Shown: positions 52,648-61,354 of the stretch, piece by piece
Numbering within the stretch: the first letter of the stretch is position 1
Layout: the number at the start of each line of letters is the position of its first letter
Origin: Promineifilum sp019695075
Lineage (GTDB): Bacteria > Chloroflexota > Anaerolineae > Promineifilales > Promineifilaceae
Assembly: GCA_026129185.1 (NCBI GenBank)
Contig: JAHCIO010000004.1
Coordinates: 62,001 to 126,000 of the forward strand
Length of the DNA: 64,000 bases
Reading direction: 5' to 3'
Notes under the pieces: generated by a model
Seen by the model: only the letters and a program-made list of their open reading frames with translations
Databases searched by the model: none
What the model was told of the DNA's origin: nothing
Made by a program: the position numbers and the translations under genes

Positions 52648-54132
52648 GTGAACACCATGAACCAAGTACGATCAAAGACTAAGAGCGATGCCGCCGGCAA
52701 GGGCCGCGCGGACGCGCACCACCTGCCCACCGACCACCTGGAAACGGTCAGTTCGTGGGGCGGGGTCAGCAAGAGCCTGAGCTACGTCTACCGGCCGGCC
52801 ACGGCCGACGCGCTGCACGAGGTGCTGCAACTGGCGCGGCGCAGCGGCCGCAGCGTCGGCCTGCGCGGCGGCGGCAACAGCTATGGCGACGCGGCCATGA
52901 ACACCGAGAACATCGTCGTCGATTTGCGGCGCATGAATCGCATCCTCGACTGGAACCCGGAAACCGGCGTCATCCGCCTGGAGCCGGGAGTCACCCTGTC
53001 GGAGTTGTGGCAATATATCCTGGAGGATGGCTGGTGGCCGCCGGTGGCCACGGGCACGAGCTTCACGACAATGGGCGGCTCGGCGGCCATGAACGTCCAC
53101 GGCAAGAACGCCTACAAGGCCGGCCCCATCGGCGACCATATCCTTGAGTTCGACCTGATGCTGGCCTCGGGTGAGACGATCACCTGTAGCCGCGAGGCCA
53201 ACAGCGACGTCTTCTACGCCGCCATCGGCGGCTTTGGCATGCTGGGCATCTTCACCAGCTTGACGATGCAGATGAAGCGCATCTACTCCGGCCTGCTCGA
53301 TGTCGAGACGACCGCCCGCGGCAATGTGCATGAGATGCTCGACTACTTCTACGAGAACACCGGCCGCTCCGACTATACCGTCGGCTGGATCGACTCGCTG
53401 GCCGGCGGGCGGATGCTCGGCCGCGGCGACGTGCATCGGGCCAACTACCTGGCCCCCGGCGACGACCCCGCGCCGGCGCAGACGTTGCGGCTGGAGAACC
53501 AACACCTCGGCCCGAACCTCTTCGGCGTCGTGCCCCGGTCGATCATCTGGATGTTCATGTGGCCGATGGTGCGTGACACTGGCATGCGTGTCGTCAATCA
53601 GGGCAAGTACCTGATGGGCAACGTCAGCGGCGTCAAGCGCTATCGCCAGCCGCATGTGCAGTTCCACTTCCTGCTCGACTACGTGCCCGACTTCAAGCGC
53701 GCCTACTCGCCGGGCGGCCTCATCCAGTACCAGCCGTTCATCCCCAAGGAGACGGCCGAAGATGCCTTCGGCGCGATCCTGGCCCTGTGCCAGCGGCGCG
53801 GCCTGCCCAACTATCTGACCGTGCTGAAGCGGCACAAGCCGGATGATTTCCTGTTGTCCTATGCCGTCGATGGCTTCTCGATGGCGATGGACTTCCGCGT
53901 GACCAACGGCAACCGGCAGCGGATGATGTGGCTGACGCAGGAACTGGATGAGATCGTCCTGGCCGCGGGTGGACGCTTTTACTTCGCCAAGGACAGCACG
54001 CTGCGGCCGGAGGTTGCCCGCGCCTATTTGGGTGACGAGCGCATCGCCGCCTTCCGCGCGCTGAAGCGGCGTTGCGATCCCGACAACTTGCTGCAAACAG
54101 ACCTGTGGCGGCGCGTTTTCCCGGACAAGTAG
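52648..54132 (+). CDS. dprE1: DprE1-like FAD-dependent polyprenylphospho-ribose 2-oxidase
   Basis: The 494-residue VAO-type flavoprotein has GGGNSYGD for FAD binding, the NVHGKN motif holding the His equivalent to DprE1 His132, GGLIQYQPFIP and FYFAKDS with the substrate Lys. By alignment by eye, the position of mycobacterial Cys387 (NICVDF), the target of benzothiazinone drugs, is Ala (SMAMDF). Together with the SDR upstream it should convert a polyprenyl-phospho-pentose, although the downstream arabinosyl acceptor is unknown. An intrinsic terminator follows the gene. Confidence 0.82.
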   Translation: MNTMNQVRSKTKSDAAGKGRADAHHLPTDHLETVSSWGGVSKSLSYVYRPATADALHEVLQLARRSGRSVGLRGGGNSYGDAAMNTENIVVDLRRMNRILDWNPETGVIRLEPGVTLSELWQYILEDGWWPPVATGTSFTTMGGSAAMNVHGKNAYKAGPIGDHILEFDLMLASGETITCSREANSDVFYAAIGGFGMLGIFTSLTMQMKRIYSGLLDVETTARGNVHEMLDYFYENTGRSDYTVGWIDSLAGGRMLGRGDVHRANYLAPGDDPAPAQTLRLENQHLGPNLFGVVPRSIIWMFMWPMVRDTGMRVVNQGKYLMGNVSGVKRYRQPHVQFHFLLDYVPDFKRAYSPGGLIQYQPFIPKETAEDAFGAILALCQRRGLPNYLTVLKRHKPDDFLLSYAVDGFSMAMDFRVTNGNRQRMMWLTQELDEIVLAAGGRFYFAKDSTLRPEVARAYLGDERIAAFRALKRRCDPDNLLQTDLWRRVFPDK

Positions 54133-54158
54133 TCTGTCATTCGTGCGCCACTAACTAC

Positions 54159-54187
54159 AACGCGGTGGGCTGGCCCACCGCGTTTTT
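54159..54187 (+). terminator. Intrinsic terminator after dprE1-like gene
   Basis: An 11-bp stem AACGCGGTGGG / CCCACCGCGTT with loop CTGG is followed by TTT. It starts 26 bases after the stop codon and faces the convergent hypothetical gene. Confidence 0.85.
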
Positions 54188-54199
54188 CGTTGGCCGGGC

Positions 54200-54631
54200 C
54201 TACTCCTCTTCGGTCGAGCCGGCCGTGCCCCGCGCGCGCAACTTCTTTAGCCGCGCTTCGATGCCGCGGGCGATGACCTCGGCGTCTTCGTAGCGGCTGA
54301 AGTAGTTGTGTTCGCCGGTCAGCGTCTCCAGGCGCATGTAGAGGGCGCGGCCGTCGTCGGCCTCGTAGGCCAGGGTGATGCGCCGGCCGATCAGCCCGCC
54401 GACCAGCCGCCAGTAGTCGCGGCTGAGCGCTTCCGGCGGCTTGGGCTGGCCGTCGGTCGTTTCCTCGCGCCCGGCGACCAGTTGGCTCAGGCGGACGACG
54501 TACTTCTCGGCCGCCGGCGCCAGTTCCAATACGTCCGCCTGGAAGACAGCGCGCAGGTATTCGCCGGCCGGCAGCCGCCAGGCGAACTGGATGGGGAAGG
54601 ATTGGCCGGGTTGGTAGTGGGCTTCAGGCAT
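54200..54631 (-). CDS. Uncharacterised small protein
   Basis: I do not recognise this 143-residue protein. It is soluble, with a beta-rich N-terminal half (SFPIQFAWRLPAGEYLRAVF) and a helical acidic C-terminus (DAEVIARGIEARLKKLRARG). The start is placed at ATG 54631 (MPEAHYQPG); an upstream ATG at 54652 lies inside the preceding terminator. It stands alone between two terminators and is read convergently with the DprE1-like gene. Confidence 0.65.
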   Translation of the reverse strand: MPEAHYQPGQSFPIQFAWRLPAGEYLRAVFQADVLELAPAAEKYVVRLSQLVAGREETTDGQPKPPEALSRDYWRLVGGLIGRRITLAYEADDGRALYMRLETLTGEHNYFSRYEDAEVIARGIEARLKKLRARGTAGSTEEE

Positions 54632-54654
54632 AGGGGCGCTGGGTCGCCGCATTG

Positions 54655-54690
54655 AAAGGGCCGCTGCCCTGGTTGGGTAGCGGCCCTTTT
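54655..54690 (-). terminator. Intrinsic terminator after the ATPase gene
   Basis: An 11-bp stem AAAGGGCCGCT / AGCGGCCCTTT with a 13-base loop lies 26 bases after the ATPase stop on the minus strand. The T-run is short on that strand and longer on the plus strand, so it may work in both directions. Confidence 0.65.
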
Positions 54691-54715
54691 GCGGGGTGAC
54701 GCGGTGGTCAGAAGC

Positions 54716-55816
54716 CTAGCGGATGGCCAGTTCAGTGGCCTTGTCGAACAGATGGACGTTGCCCATGTCGAAGACAACTTCGATCTTGTTACCCGTGTGG
54801 ACGCCGAAGCGCGGGTCTACCGTGCCGACGAGGCTATTCTTGCCCGAATTCAGGTACAGATGCAGCTCGTGGCCCAGCAGTTCGACGACCTCGACCGTGG
54901 CGCTGACCGGCGCGGCGTCGATGTTGACCGGCGCATACTCCGGCGCGTGGACGTGCTCCGGCCGGATACCCATGATCACTTCCTTGCCGACGTAGGGGCC
55001 GAACGCCGTCTTGCGATCTTCGGGCACGCGCACGCGGAAGTCGCCGGTGTCGACGAACTGCCGCCCCTCTTCGCTGACCAGTGTGCCGTTGAAGAAGTTC
55101 ATGGCCGGGCTGCCGATGAAGCCGGCGACGAAGACGTTGACCGGCTCGTTGTAGAGGTTGCGCGGGGTGTCGGCCTGTTGCAACAGACCGTCGGCCAGTA
55201 CGGCGATGCGGTCGCCCATCGTCATGGCTTCGACCTGGTCGTGGGTCACGTAGATAAAGGTCGTTCCCAGCTTCTGATGGAGCTTGCTGATCTCGGCGCG
55301 GGCCGAAACGCGCAGCTTGGCATCCAGATTCGAGAGCGGCTCGTCCATCAGGAAGACCGCCGGCTCGCGCACAATGGCGCGGCCAAGGGCGACACGCTGC
55401 CGTTGGCCGCCGGAGAGCGCCTTGGGCTTGCGGTCGAGCAGGTGCGACAGGCCGATGTTCTCGGCCGCTTCCTTCACACGCCGATCGATCTCCGTCTTGG
55501 GCATCTTGCGCAGCTTCAGGCCAAAAGCCATGTTGTCGTAGACGCTCATGTGCGGGTAGAGGGCGTAGGACTGGAAGACCATGGCGATGTCGCGGTCCTT
55601 GGGCGGTACATCGTTGACGACGCGGTCGCCAATCAGGATGTCGCCTTCGGAGATCTCCTCCAAACCGGCTAGCATACGCAGGTTCGTGGACTTGCCGCAG
55701 CCCGACGGGCCGACGAAGACCATGAACTCCTTGTCGGCGATCTCCAGGTTGAAATCCTTGATGACGCTGACATCGCCAAAACGCTTATAGACGTGCCGAA
55801 AGCTTACGCTTGCCAT
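54716..55816 (-). CDS. ugpC: Orphan sugar-importer ATPase, UgpC/MsmK/MalK type
   Basis: The 366-residue ATPase has Walker A GPSGCGKST, signature LSGGQRQ, Walker B FLMDEPLSNLDAKLR, His in YVTHDQVEAMTMGDR and a C-terminal MalK-type regulatory domain (TOBE region with MGIRPEHV). No permease or receptor gene adjoins it, so it could be a shared ATPase for several sugar importers, as MsmK is in some Firmicutes. Start ATG 55816 follows AAGGAGAG; longer in-frame starts upstream would read through the neighbouring gene region. Confidence 0.93.
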   Translation of the reverse strand: MASVSFRHVYKRFGDVSVIKDFNLEIADKEFMVFVGPSGCGKSTNLRMLAGLEEISEGDILIGDRVVNDVPPKDRDIAMVFQSYALYPHMSVYDNMAFGLKLRKMPKTEIDRRVKEAAENIGLSHLLDRKPKALSGGQRQRVALGRAIVREPAVFLMDEPLSNLDAKLRVSARAEISKLHQKLGTTFIYVTHDQVEAMTMGDRIAVLADGLLQQADTPRNLYNEPVNVFVAGFIGSPAMNFFNGTLVSEEGRQFVDTGDFRVRVPEDRKTAFGPYVGKEVIMGIRPEHVHAPEYAPVNIDAAPVSATVEVVELLGHELHLYLNSGKNSLVGTVDPRFGVHTGNKIEVVFDMGNVHLFDKATELAIR

Positions 55817-55985
55817 AGCTCTCTCCTTGGGTGTGGGGCAACAATCTGTTCGTAAGAGTCCTCGCTCGACGGCGCGGGGCGGCGCGAACGATGGCTGCAC
55901 TATATCCGGCCCTCTGGCAGCGTCAAGGGTTGTGGCTAACAGCGTGGTGGTTTTGACTAAAGCCGTGGTGAAAGCCGGCGCGACG

Positions 55986-56318
55986 CTACAGGACGAACAG
56001 CCCTTCCAGCCGGGCCAGCTCGGCGATGTCGGGCGGCAGGTCGGGCGGCAGGTAGCGGGCGTAGGCGCGCATCCAGTTAGCGATGCTCTGGTGGTTGACA
56101 TCCAGGCGGCGGGCGACCTCACGCATCGAGTGGCCCTCCAGATACAGTTGCAGCGCCTGGAAGCGAATTTCCTCGTCGTAGCCCTGGTCGCGCGGCTGCG
56201 GTGTGTAGCGGCAGCCGCAGAGAGCGCAGCGATAGCGCTGGCTGCCGGCGGCGGTGCGGCCGTCGCGCGCTTGGCGTCGGGTTTTGTTGCAGCGGGGGCA
56301 AGTGGGGCGGGCGGTCAT
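55986..56318 (-). CDS. IS1 InsA-like zinc-ribbon/HTH protein
   Basis: The 110-residue protein has a zinc ribbon (CPRC ... CALC), followed by a helix-turn-helix (SMREVARRLDVNHQSIANWMR, cited by MREVARRL). This is the layout of IS1-family InsA, the N-terminal part of a transposase. No InsB-like catalytic DDE frame or inverted repeats are seen nearby, so it may be an IS remnant or a domesticated DNA-binding protein. It lies 16 bases downstream of the kinase gene. Confidence 0.75.
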   Translation of the reverse strand: MTARPTCPRCNKTRRQARDGRTAAGSQRYRCALCGCRYTPQPRDQGYDEEIRFQALQLYLEGHSMREVARRLDVNHQSIANWMRAYARYLPPDLPPDIAELARLEGLFVL

Positions 56319-56334
56319 GGCGCTGAGGCGGCGC

Positions 56335-57366
56335 TTAGAGCAGCGTCATGAGGACGGCGACGATGAACAGGGCCAGCGCCAGCAGGGCGACGGCGCGATT
56401 TTCGCGTAGTGCGTCGGCCAGCGTTGGCGGCTGGGCCGGGCGCGTCCGCCCCTGCCGGCCAAAGAGCGCCCCGGCGAACTGCTCGATGGTCTGCGGCCGG
56501 TCGTCGGGGTGCATCTCCATGGCCCACTCAATCGCCTCGGCCACGTGGGAGGATACGTCCGGGTTCTGGTTGCGCAATGGCCGCAACGCGCGCGGGTTCA
56601 GGAAGCGCGACTTGGCGTCCGGCGGCGGGAAGTCACTCAGCAGGTGGTAGAAGGTCGCCCCCAGGGCGTAGATGTCGGTGCGCACGTCGGTGTGGCCGCT
56701 GTCGCCGCCGTACTGCTCCAGGGGGGTGTAGAGGGCCGTGCCGCGTCCCTGCACGACGGTGATCGTTCGGGCGTCATCCGGGGCCAGCAGCTTGACCAGG
56801 CCAAAGTCGACCAACTTGATGCGGCCGTCGGGCGTCAGCTTGATGTTGCCCGGCTTGATGTCTCGATGGACCACCGGCGGCGACTGGCGGTGGAGATAGC
56901 TGAGGGCATCGACGATCTGCGTCGCCCAACCCAGCACCGTCGCCTCGGCCAACATCTCGCCGCGCTCGTGGCTGGCTTGCAGCAGTTCCTTCAGGTCGTT
57001 GCCGGGCACGAAGTCCATCACCAGATAGTCGCGGTTGTCAGTCGAGAAGAAGTCCGACACCTTGGGCAGGTTGGGGTGGTCCAGTTGGGCCAGGATGCTG
57101 GCTTCCTGCAAGAATTGCTGATGAGCCTGCTGCCGCAGTTCGACGGTCAAGTGCGGATCGGGCGGCACTTCCTTGATGGCGCACAACCGGCCGGGCAGGC
57201 GCAAGTCCTCGGCGCGGTAAACATTGCCCATGCCGCCCCGGCCGACGATGTCGGTCAGACGGTAGCGGCCATGCAACACCGTGCCCTGCGGGTGGGGGGC
57301 GTTGGCGTTGGCCAGGGCGGGCGCGTCGCCGGTGGGCAACACTGGACGATCACTCATACTATCCAT
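56335..57366 (-). CDS. Ser/Thr protein kinase with a C-terminal membrane helix
   Basis: The 343-residue Hanks-type kinase shows the glycine loop GRGGMGNVY, Lys in CAIKEV, catalytic loop HRDIKPGN, and VDFGLVK in place of DFG-L. A single hydrophobic helix ends the protein (ALLALALFIVAVLMTLL) and no extracellular sensor follows, so it is anchored by its tail. It is divergent from an FHA-winged-helix regulator at 57393, a likely phosphorylation partner. ATG 57366 may be too close to the promoter; ATG 57357 (MSDRP) would give a leaderless message. Confidence 0.93.
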   Translation of the reverse strand: MDSMSDRPVLPTGDAPALANANAPHPQGTVLHGRYRLTDIVGRGGMGNVYRAEDLRLPGRLCAIKEVPPDPHLTVELRQQAHQQFLQEASILAQLDHPNLPKVSDFFSTDNRDYLVMDFVPGNDLKELLQASHERGEMLAEATVLGWATQIVDALSYLHRQSPPVVHRDIKPGNIKLTPDGRIKLVDFGLVKLLAPDDARTITVVQGRGTALYTPLEQYGGDSGHTDVRTDIYALGATFYHLLSDFPPPDAKSRFLNPRALRPLRNQNPDVSSHVAEAIEWAMEMHPDDRPQTIEQFAGALFGRQGRTRPAQPPTLADALRENRAVALLALALFIVAVLMTLL

Positions 57367-57372
57367 TATAAT
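57365..57372. promoter_or_regulatory. Palindromic -10 (ATTATAAT) shared by divergent kinase and FHA genes
   Basis: ATTATAAT reads TATAAT on both strands. To the right, TGGACG lies 18 bases upstream as a poor -35 and GGAGGAG serves ATG 57393. To the left, the predicted start point falls at about 57358, next to the ATG at 57357. Confidence 0.5.
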
Positions 57373-57392
57373 CCAAATGCAGGAGGAGCGTC

Positions 57393-58115
57393 ATGCGCGG
57401 CCGGCGGCAGTGGGTGAAGGGTGTCGCCCGGCGCAGACCGCAGACTGAACCGACGAATTCGAGGGTTGCAGGCATGGACGAAAGACCCGTCTTGGTGATC
57501 AACGAAGGTGAGCTGGCCGGCCAACGCTGGACACTGAACGATGATGAGCTTCTGGTTGGCCGCGGCAATGACTCCGACGTTGTACTGCCGGAGCGCCAGG
57601 TCTCCCGCCACCACCTCAAGATCCTGTATCGCGACGGCCGCTACCTGTTGCAAGACCTGGACAGCAAAAACGGCACCTTCCTCAATGGCCAGCAGATCCA
57701 CGGCACTGTGCCCCTGCAAGACGGCGACGAGATTCAGATCGCCCTGTGCGTGCGCATGGTCTTTGTCGGCAGCGATGTGACCGTACCGCTGAGCTTCGAC
57801 AGCCCACGGCTGGACGGGAGCAACTTGCGGCTGGACGAGGATCGGCGTACCGTGGTGATTAAGGGCAAGGAACTGGACCCGCCGCTCTCGCTGGCCCAGT
57901 TCCGTCTCCTTGAAATGCTCTATGATGCCAATGGCGCTGTCTGCGGCCGAGACGACATTATCGAGGCCGTGTGGCCGGGTACAGGCGGCCTGGGCGTGTC
58001 AGAGCAGGCCATTGATGCGCTGGTGCGCCGCCTGCGCGACCGCCTGATCGAACTGGACGAGCACAACTACATTGTGACCGTCCGCGGCCACGGCTTCCGC
58101 CTCGACAACAGCTAG
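57393..58115 (+). CDS. FHA-winged-helix transcription regulator
   Basis: The 240-residue protein has an FHA domain (about residues 30-120) with LVGRGNDSDVVLPERQVSRHH (cited by GRGNDSD and SRHH) and DLDSKNGTFLNG, which binds phosphothreonine, followed by an OmpR-type winged helix (about 150-238; LSLAQFRLLEMLY and VRGHGFRL). This is the EmbR idea with the domain order reversed. The neighbouring divergent kinase could supply the phosphothreonine signal. GGAGGAG supports ATG 57393, although ATG 57474 (MDERPVL) starts the conserved part. Confidence 0.92.
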   Translation: MRGRRQWVKGVARRRPQTEPTNSRVAGMDERPVLVINEGELAGQRWTLNDDELLVGRGNDSDVVLPERQVSRHHLKILYRDGRYLLQDLDSKNGTFLNGQQIHGTVPLQDGDEIQIALCVRMVFVGSDVTVPLSFDSPRLDGSNLRLDEDRRTVVIKGKELDPPLSLAQFRLLEMLYDANGAVCGRDDIIEAVWPGTGGLGVSEQAIDALVRRLRDRLIELDEHNYIVTVRGHGFRLDNS

Positions 58116-59485
58116 ACGCTTAGACCCGCCCCGCCCGCGCCGGCGGTCAACAGCCGCGCGTTCAACTCGCCTCGAATCTCGCCCAGTCGCTGGGCCAGTT
58201 CGGGCTGCCCGGCCTCGTTGGCCTGCTGGCGCAGCATATCGACGACCTGCACCAGTTCCGGCGACAGCAGGTCGGCCGCCGCGCTCATCAGCCGCTCGCG
58301 CCCCGCCTTGTCGGGCGCGTTGACCAACTGCGACAGCAGTTGCACCTCCGGCGGTGTCTCGCCCTGAACCAGGTTAATGACCTCTTCCTGGATGCGGCGG
58401 AGCTTCTCGACCTCATCAGTCCGGCCGCTCTGCTGGGCGTGGGCCATGCGGGCATCGACGACGTGCATGAAGGCATCGTCGATGCGAGCCATGTTGTCGG
58501 CGATGGCCTCGCGCATGTCCGGGGCGGCCAGGATGGCCTCCAGGGTTTGCTGCGCTTCCTGCAGGATGTTCTGCGCCGCCTGTTGCATCTCGCGCTGCAT
58601 CTCCAGCAGCCGGTCGCGGATCGCCGTCAGGCGTTGCGCGCCGGCGGCGTCTTTGTTCTTCTCGCGCTTCTCGATCTCGCCCGTCAGCAGGGCGAAGAAC
58701 TCATAGTTGACCGCGTTGCGGGCGGAGACGGCCATGAGATTCACAACCCCGTCGTCGTGCTCGTTGCGGAGGATGTGGGTGAACAGCAGTTGCGGCGACA
58801 GGCCGTTGGCTTTCTTGGCGTCCTGGTTGAGGGCATGGAGGGCGATCTGCTGCCTCTCGATCTGCCGGCCGACGGGCGTCTCGGTCATGAGCTTGGCCTG
58901 AAGGTTGAGCAGGCTATTGACCTGGTTGGGGTCGCCGGCCTCGCCGGTGGCCTCGATCTGCGCCCGCAGGATGGCGAAGAACGTCTCATCGATCTCTCTG
59001 GCGCGCTCCTTCAGCAGGAAGTCCTGCACGTCGGGCGCGGCCATGGCCAGCGTGCGCAGCAATTCGACCTGCTTCTGCTGCCGGGCCAGCATCTCCGGCG
59101 TGACGCCCTCGGTGCCCCAAACTCTCTCCATAAAGCTCTGCATCGTCAGCATGGTCTGCGGCTGGAGCATGTAGCCGCGCCGCTTCTCCATCGGCGTCTG
59201 GTTGACGACCTGCTGCACCATCCGGCCGATCAGCTCCTCACGCCGCACCTGGTCGAGGTTCAACTCCTGCGGCACGTGGACCATGAACAGGTCGTGGTCG
59301 GGATCATGGTAGAGCAGCGGCGTGGCGATGCGTCCGCCTGCGCCACAGTTAGGGCAGACGGCGACGTTGAGCTGGCCGGACAGCAGCATCTCTTTGAGTT
59401 GCGGCTGGCGCGCGGCGTCAATAACCTGATGAATGTCGGCGACGTAGGGCACGCCGCAATTGGGGCAGGTAATCTGCGTTTGCAT
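58112..59485 (-). CDS. CpXC-domain protein with long helical region
   Basis: The 457-residue protein starts with a CpXC zinc-binding domain (CPNCG at residues 8-12 and CPNCG at about 44-48). The remainder is almost entirely helical, with coiled-coil-like stretches (RLLEMQREMQQAAQNILQEA). Function is unknown for the whole family. It shares the sequence CTAG with the stop of the convergent FHA gene. Confidence 0.85.
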   Translation of the reverse strand: MQTQITCPNCGVPYVADIHQVIDAARQPQLKEMLLSGQLNVAVCPNCGAGGRIATPLLYHDPDHDLFMVHVPQELNLDQVRREELIGRMVQQVVNQTPMEKRRGYMLQPQTMLTMQSFMERVWGTEGVTPEMLARQQKQVELLRTLAMAAPDVQDFLLKERAREIDETFFAILRAQIEATGEAGDPNQVNSLLNLQAKLMTETPVGRQIERQQIALHALNQDAKKANGLSPQLLFTHILRNEHDDGVVNLMAVSARNAVNYEFFALLTGEIEKREKNKDAAGAQRLTAIRDRLLEMQREMQQAAQNILQEAQQTLEAILAAPDMREAIADNMARIDDAFMHVVDARMAHAQQSGRTDEVEKLRRIQEEVINLVQGETPPEVQLLSQLVNAPDKAGRERLMSAAADLLSPELVQVVDMLRQQANEAGQPELAQRLGEIRGELNARLLTAGAGGAGLSV

Positions 59486-59564
59486 TCGATCTCCTCATGG
59501 GCGCGGTGTGGCGTGGGTTGGGCTTGGCCCGCTGTCCAGGCGGCCGCGCGAAGTTGTCCTTGCG

Positions 59565-61172
59565 TTAGTCTCGCGGTAGCGAGAAGGTAAATGTCGTTCC
59601 CGGCGCGCCGGCTTCGGTTTCGCTGTTGCCGCGAAACCAGATACGTCCGCCATGCGCCTCGACGATGGCCCGCGACAGGTATAGCCCCAGCCCCGTGCCT
59701 TCGGTCTTGCGGCTGAGGGCGTTGTCGACGCGCGAGAACTTCTGAAAGATGCGGTGTTGGTCGCGCGCGGCGATGCCGATGCCCTCATCGCAGACGGACA
59801 CGGTGACGTGCTGCGGGTGTACCTCGCCGACGATAGTGATCCGGCCGCCGTCGGGTGAGTACTTGATGGCGTTGCTGACCAGGTTGTTGAGCACCTGGGT
59901 CAACCGCCGCTCGTCGCCGATGATCGTCGGGAAGTCGGGCGGGAAATCGACGGCGATGCTATGCTCCTTCGTCTGCGTCGTGAACTTGCGGGCCACGGCC
60001 GCCGCCAGCCGTGGCAGGCTGACCTCGTCGCTGATCTCCAGCGTGAACGTGCCCGCTTGCAGGCGCGAGGCTTCGAGCAGGTTGTCGATCAGCCCGTTGA
60101 GGTTGTCGGCCTCCTCCTCGATGACACCCAGCGACTCATCGAGCACGTCGGACGACCAGCGCCCCTCCGGCCGGCGCAATGTCCCGGCGTAGCCCTTGAT
60201 GATCGACACGGGCGTCTTTAGCTCGTGGCTGATGACGGAGATGAACGTCTTTTGCAGCGCCTCCTCCTCGCGATAGCGGGTCAAGTCGCGGACGTTGGCG
60301 ATGATGTCGGTCATCTGCCCGTTGGCGTCCAGCAAGGGCGCGTAGGTGATGCCCAGGCTGAGCGTGTCGCGCTCGGTGGGGCAGGCGGCGTCGCGGCGAC
60401 GGCGCGCCTCGCCCTCGACGTAAAGGTGGGCGGCGTTGGGCTGTGGCCAGTGTTGGGCCAGGGCGGCGTTGAGGTCTGCATCCGTCTTGAGCGCTTGCCA
60501 TTGGATGACGTCGTCGTGGCTGCGGCCGATGGCCTCGGCCGCCGGCCAGCCGGTCATGTGGCTCAGGGCGCGGTTGAAGACGGTGATGTTCAGTTGCGGA
60601 TCGAGGATCATCACGCCGTCGGCGCTCTGCTCCAGGATGGCGTCGAGGCGCTGCTTCTCCTGGTTGACGCGCTGATAGAGCCGGGCATTGCCCACGGCGA
60701 TAGCTGCCTGCTCGGCAAAGCTGCGCAGCAGGTTGGGCGCGTCCTCGACGAAGTAGTAGTTGCCTGACTGGAAGACATAGATGAGGCCAATGACCACGCC
60801 GCCGCTGCTGAGGGGCAGGCGGATGACCTGGTTCAGGCCAAGTTCGGCCTCCTTGGCCACGCGCCGGAGCTGCTCAACCAGTTCGGGGAAGGTCTCGCCT
60901 TCGCGGCCCTCGCGATAGGGCACGCCGCGCACCAGCGGGGCGAAGTGATCGACAAGGTGGGGTGGGATGCCATAGACGGCGGCCACGCGCAAGTGATCGC
61001 TGCCCGGCTCGGCCAGAGCGATCATCCCCGCCTGCCCGGAGACAAGTTCGACGGCCAACTTGAGGATCAGCCGCAGCAAGTCGTGCAGGTCCAGCTCGGC
61101 CGTCATGGCCCGGCTGATGGCCAGCAGGTACTCGCGCTGCAAGATGCGGATGTCGACCAAAGCTCTAGACAT
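59565..61172 (-). CDS. GAF-PAS sensor histidine kinase
   Basis: The 535-residue cytosolic kinase has a GAF domain (about 25-170), a PAS domain (about 190-310), a HisKA domain with the phospho-acceptor His in VISHELKTP, and a HATPase with NLVSNAIKYSPDGG, DEGIGIA and GTGLGLYLS. No membrane helices and no response-regulator gene adjoin. ATG 61172 (MSRALVD) is preceded by GGAAGAGAG; the upstream ATG 61208 lies in the promoter. Confidence 0.94.
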   Translation of the reverse strand: MSRALVDIRILQREYLLAISRAMTAELDLHDLLRLILKLAVELVSGQAGMIALAEPGSDHLRVAAVYGIPPHLVDHFAPLVRGVPYREGREGETFPELVEQLRRVAKEAELGLNQVIRLPLSSGGVVIGLIYVFQSGNYYFVEDAPNLLRSFAEQAAIAVGNARLYQRVNQEKQRLDAILEQSADGVMILDPQLNITVFNRALSHMTGWPAAEAIGRSHDDVIQWQALKTDADLNAALAQHWPQPNAAHLYVEGEARRRRDAACPTERDTLSLGITYAPLLDANGQMTDIIANVRDLTRYREEEALQKTFISVISHELKTPVSIIKGYAGTLRRPEGRWSSDVLDESLGVIEEEADNLNGLIDNLLEASRLQAGTFTLEISDEVSLPRLAAAVARKFTTQTKEHSIAVDFPPDFPTIIGDERRLTQVLNNLVSNAIKYSPDGGRITIVGEVHPQHVTVSVCDEGIGIAARDQHRIFQKFSRVDNALSRKTEGTGLGLYLSRAIVEAHGGRIWFRGNSETEAGAPGTTFTFSLPRD

Positions 61173-61198
61173 GCTCTCTTCCCAGACAACGACGCTCC

Positions 61199-61274
61199 AT
61201 TCTAGCACACGTTGCCAGCGTGACTATCAGCATAGGTGTATTCCCTTGGAATTGCGTAATAGCGGTGCTAGAGT
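61199..61274. promoter_or_regulatory. Divergent promoters of histidine kinase and P1-peptidase operon
   Basis: Rightward: TTGGAA (61246-61251), 17 bases, then TGC-TAGAGT (-10 at 61269-61274). Leftward: TGC-TAGAAT with the -10 at 61204-61199 on the minus strand and no good -35. CACG-N7-CGTG lies between them. Confidence 0.5.
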
Positions 61275-61354
61275 TGTGCCAGATTTGGCCCACTTCGCCA
61301 GGCGGCTCGCCCATTGGCCGGCCGCGCGCGAGAGGGGCTACGGATGGCCAAAAG

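Noticed and set aside
55986..56318. Complete IS element
   Set aside because: Only the InsA-like part is present; no InsB-like frame, terminal inverted repeats or target duplication were found.
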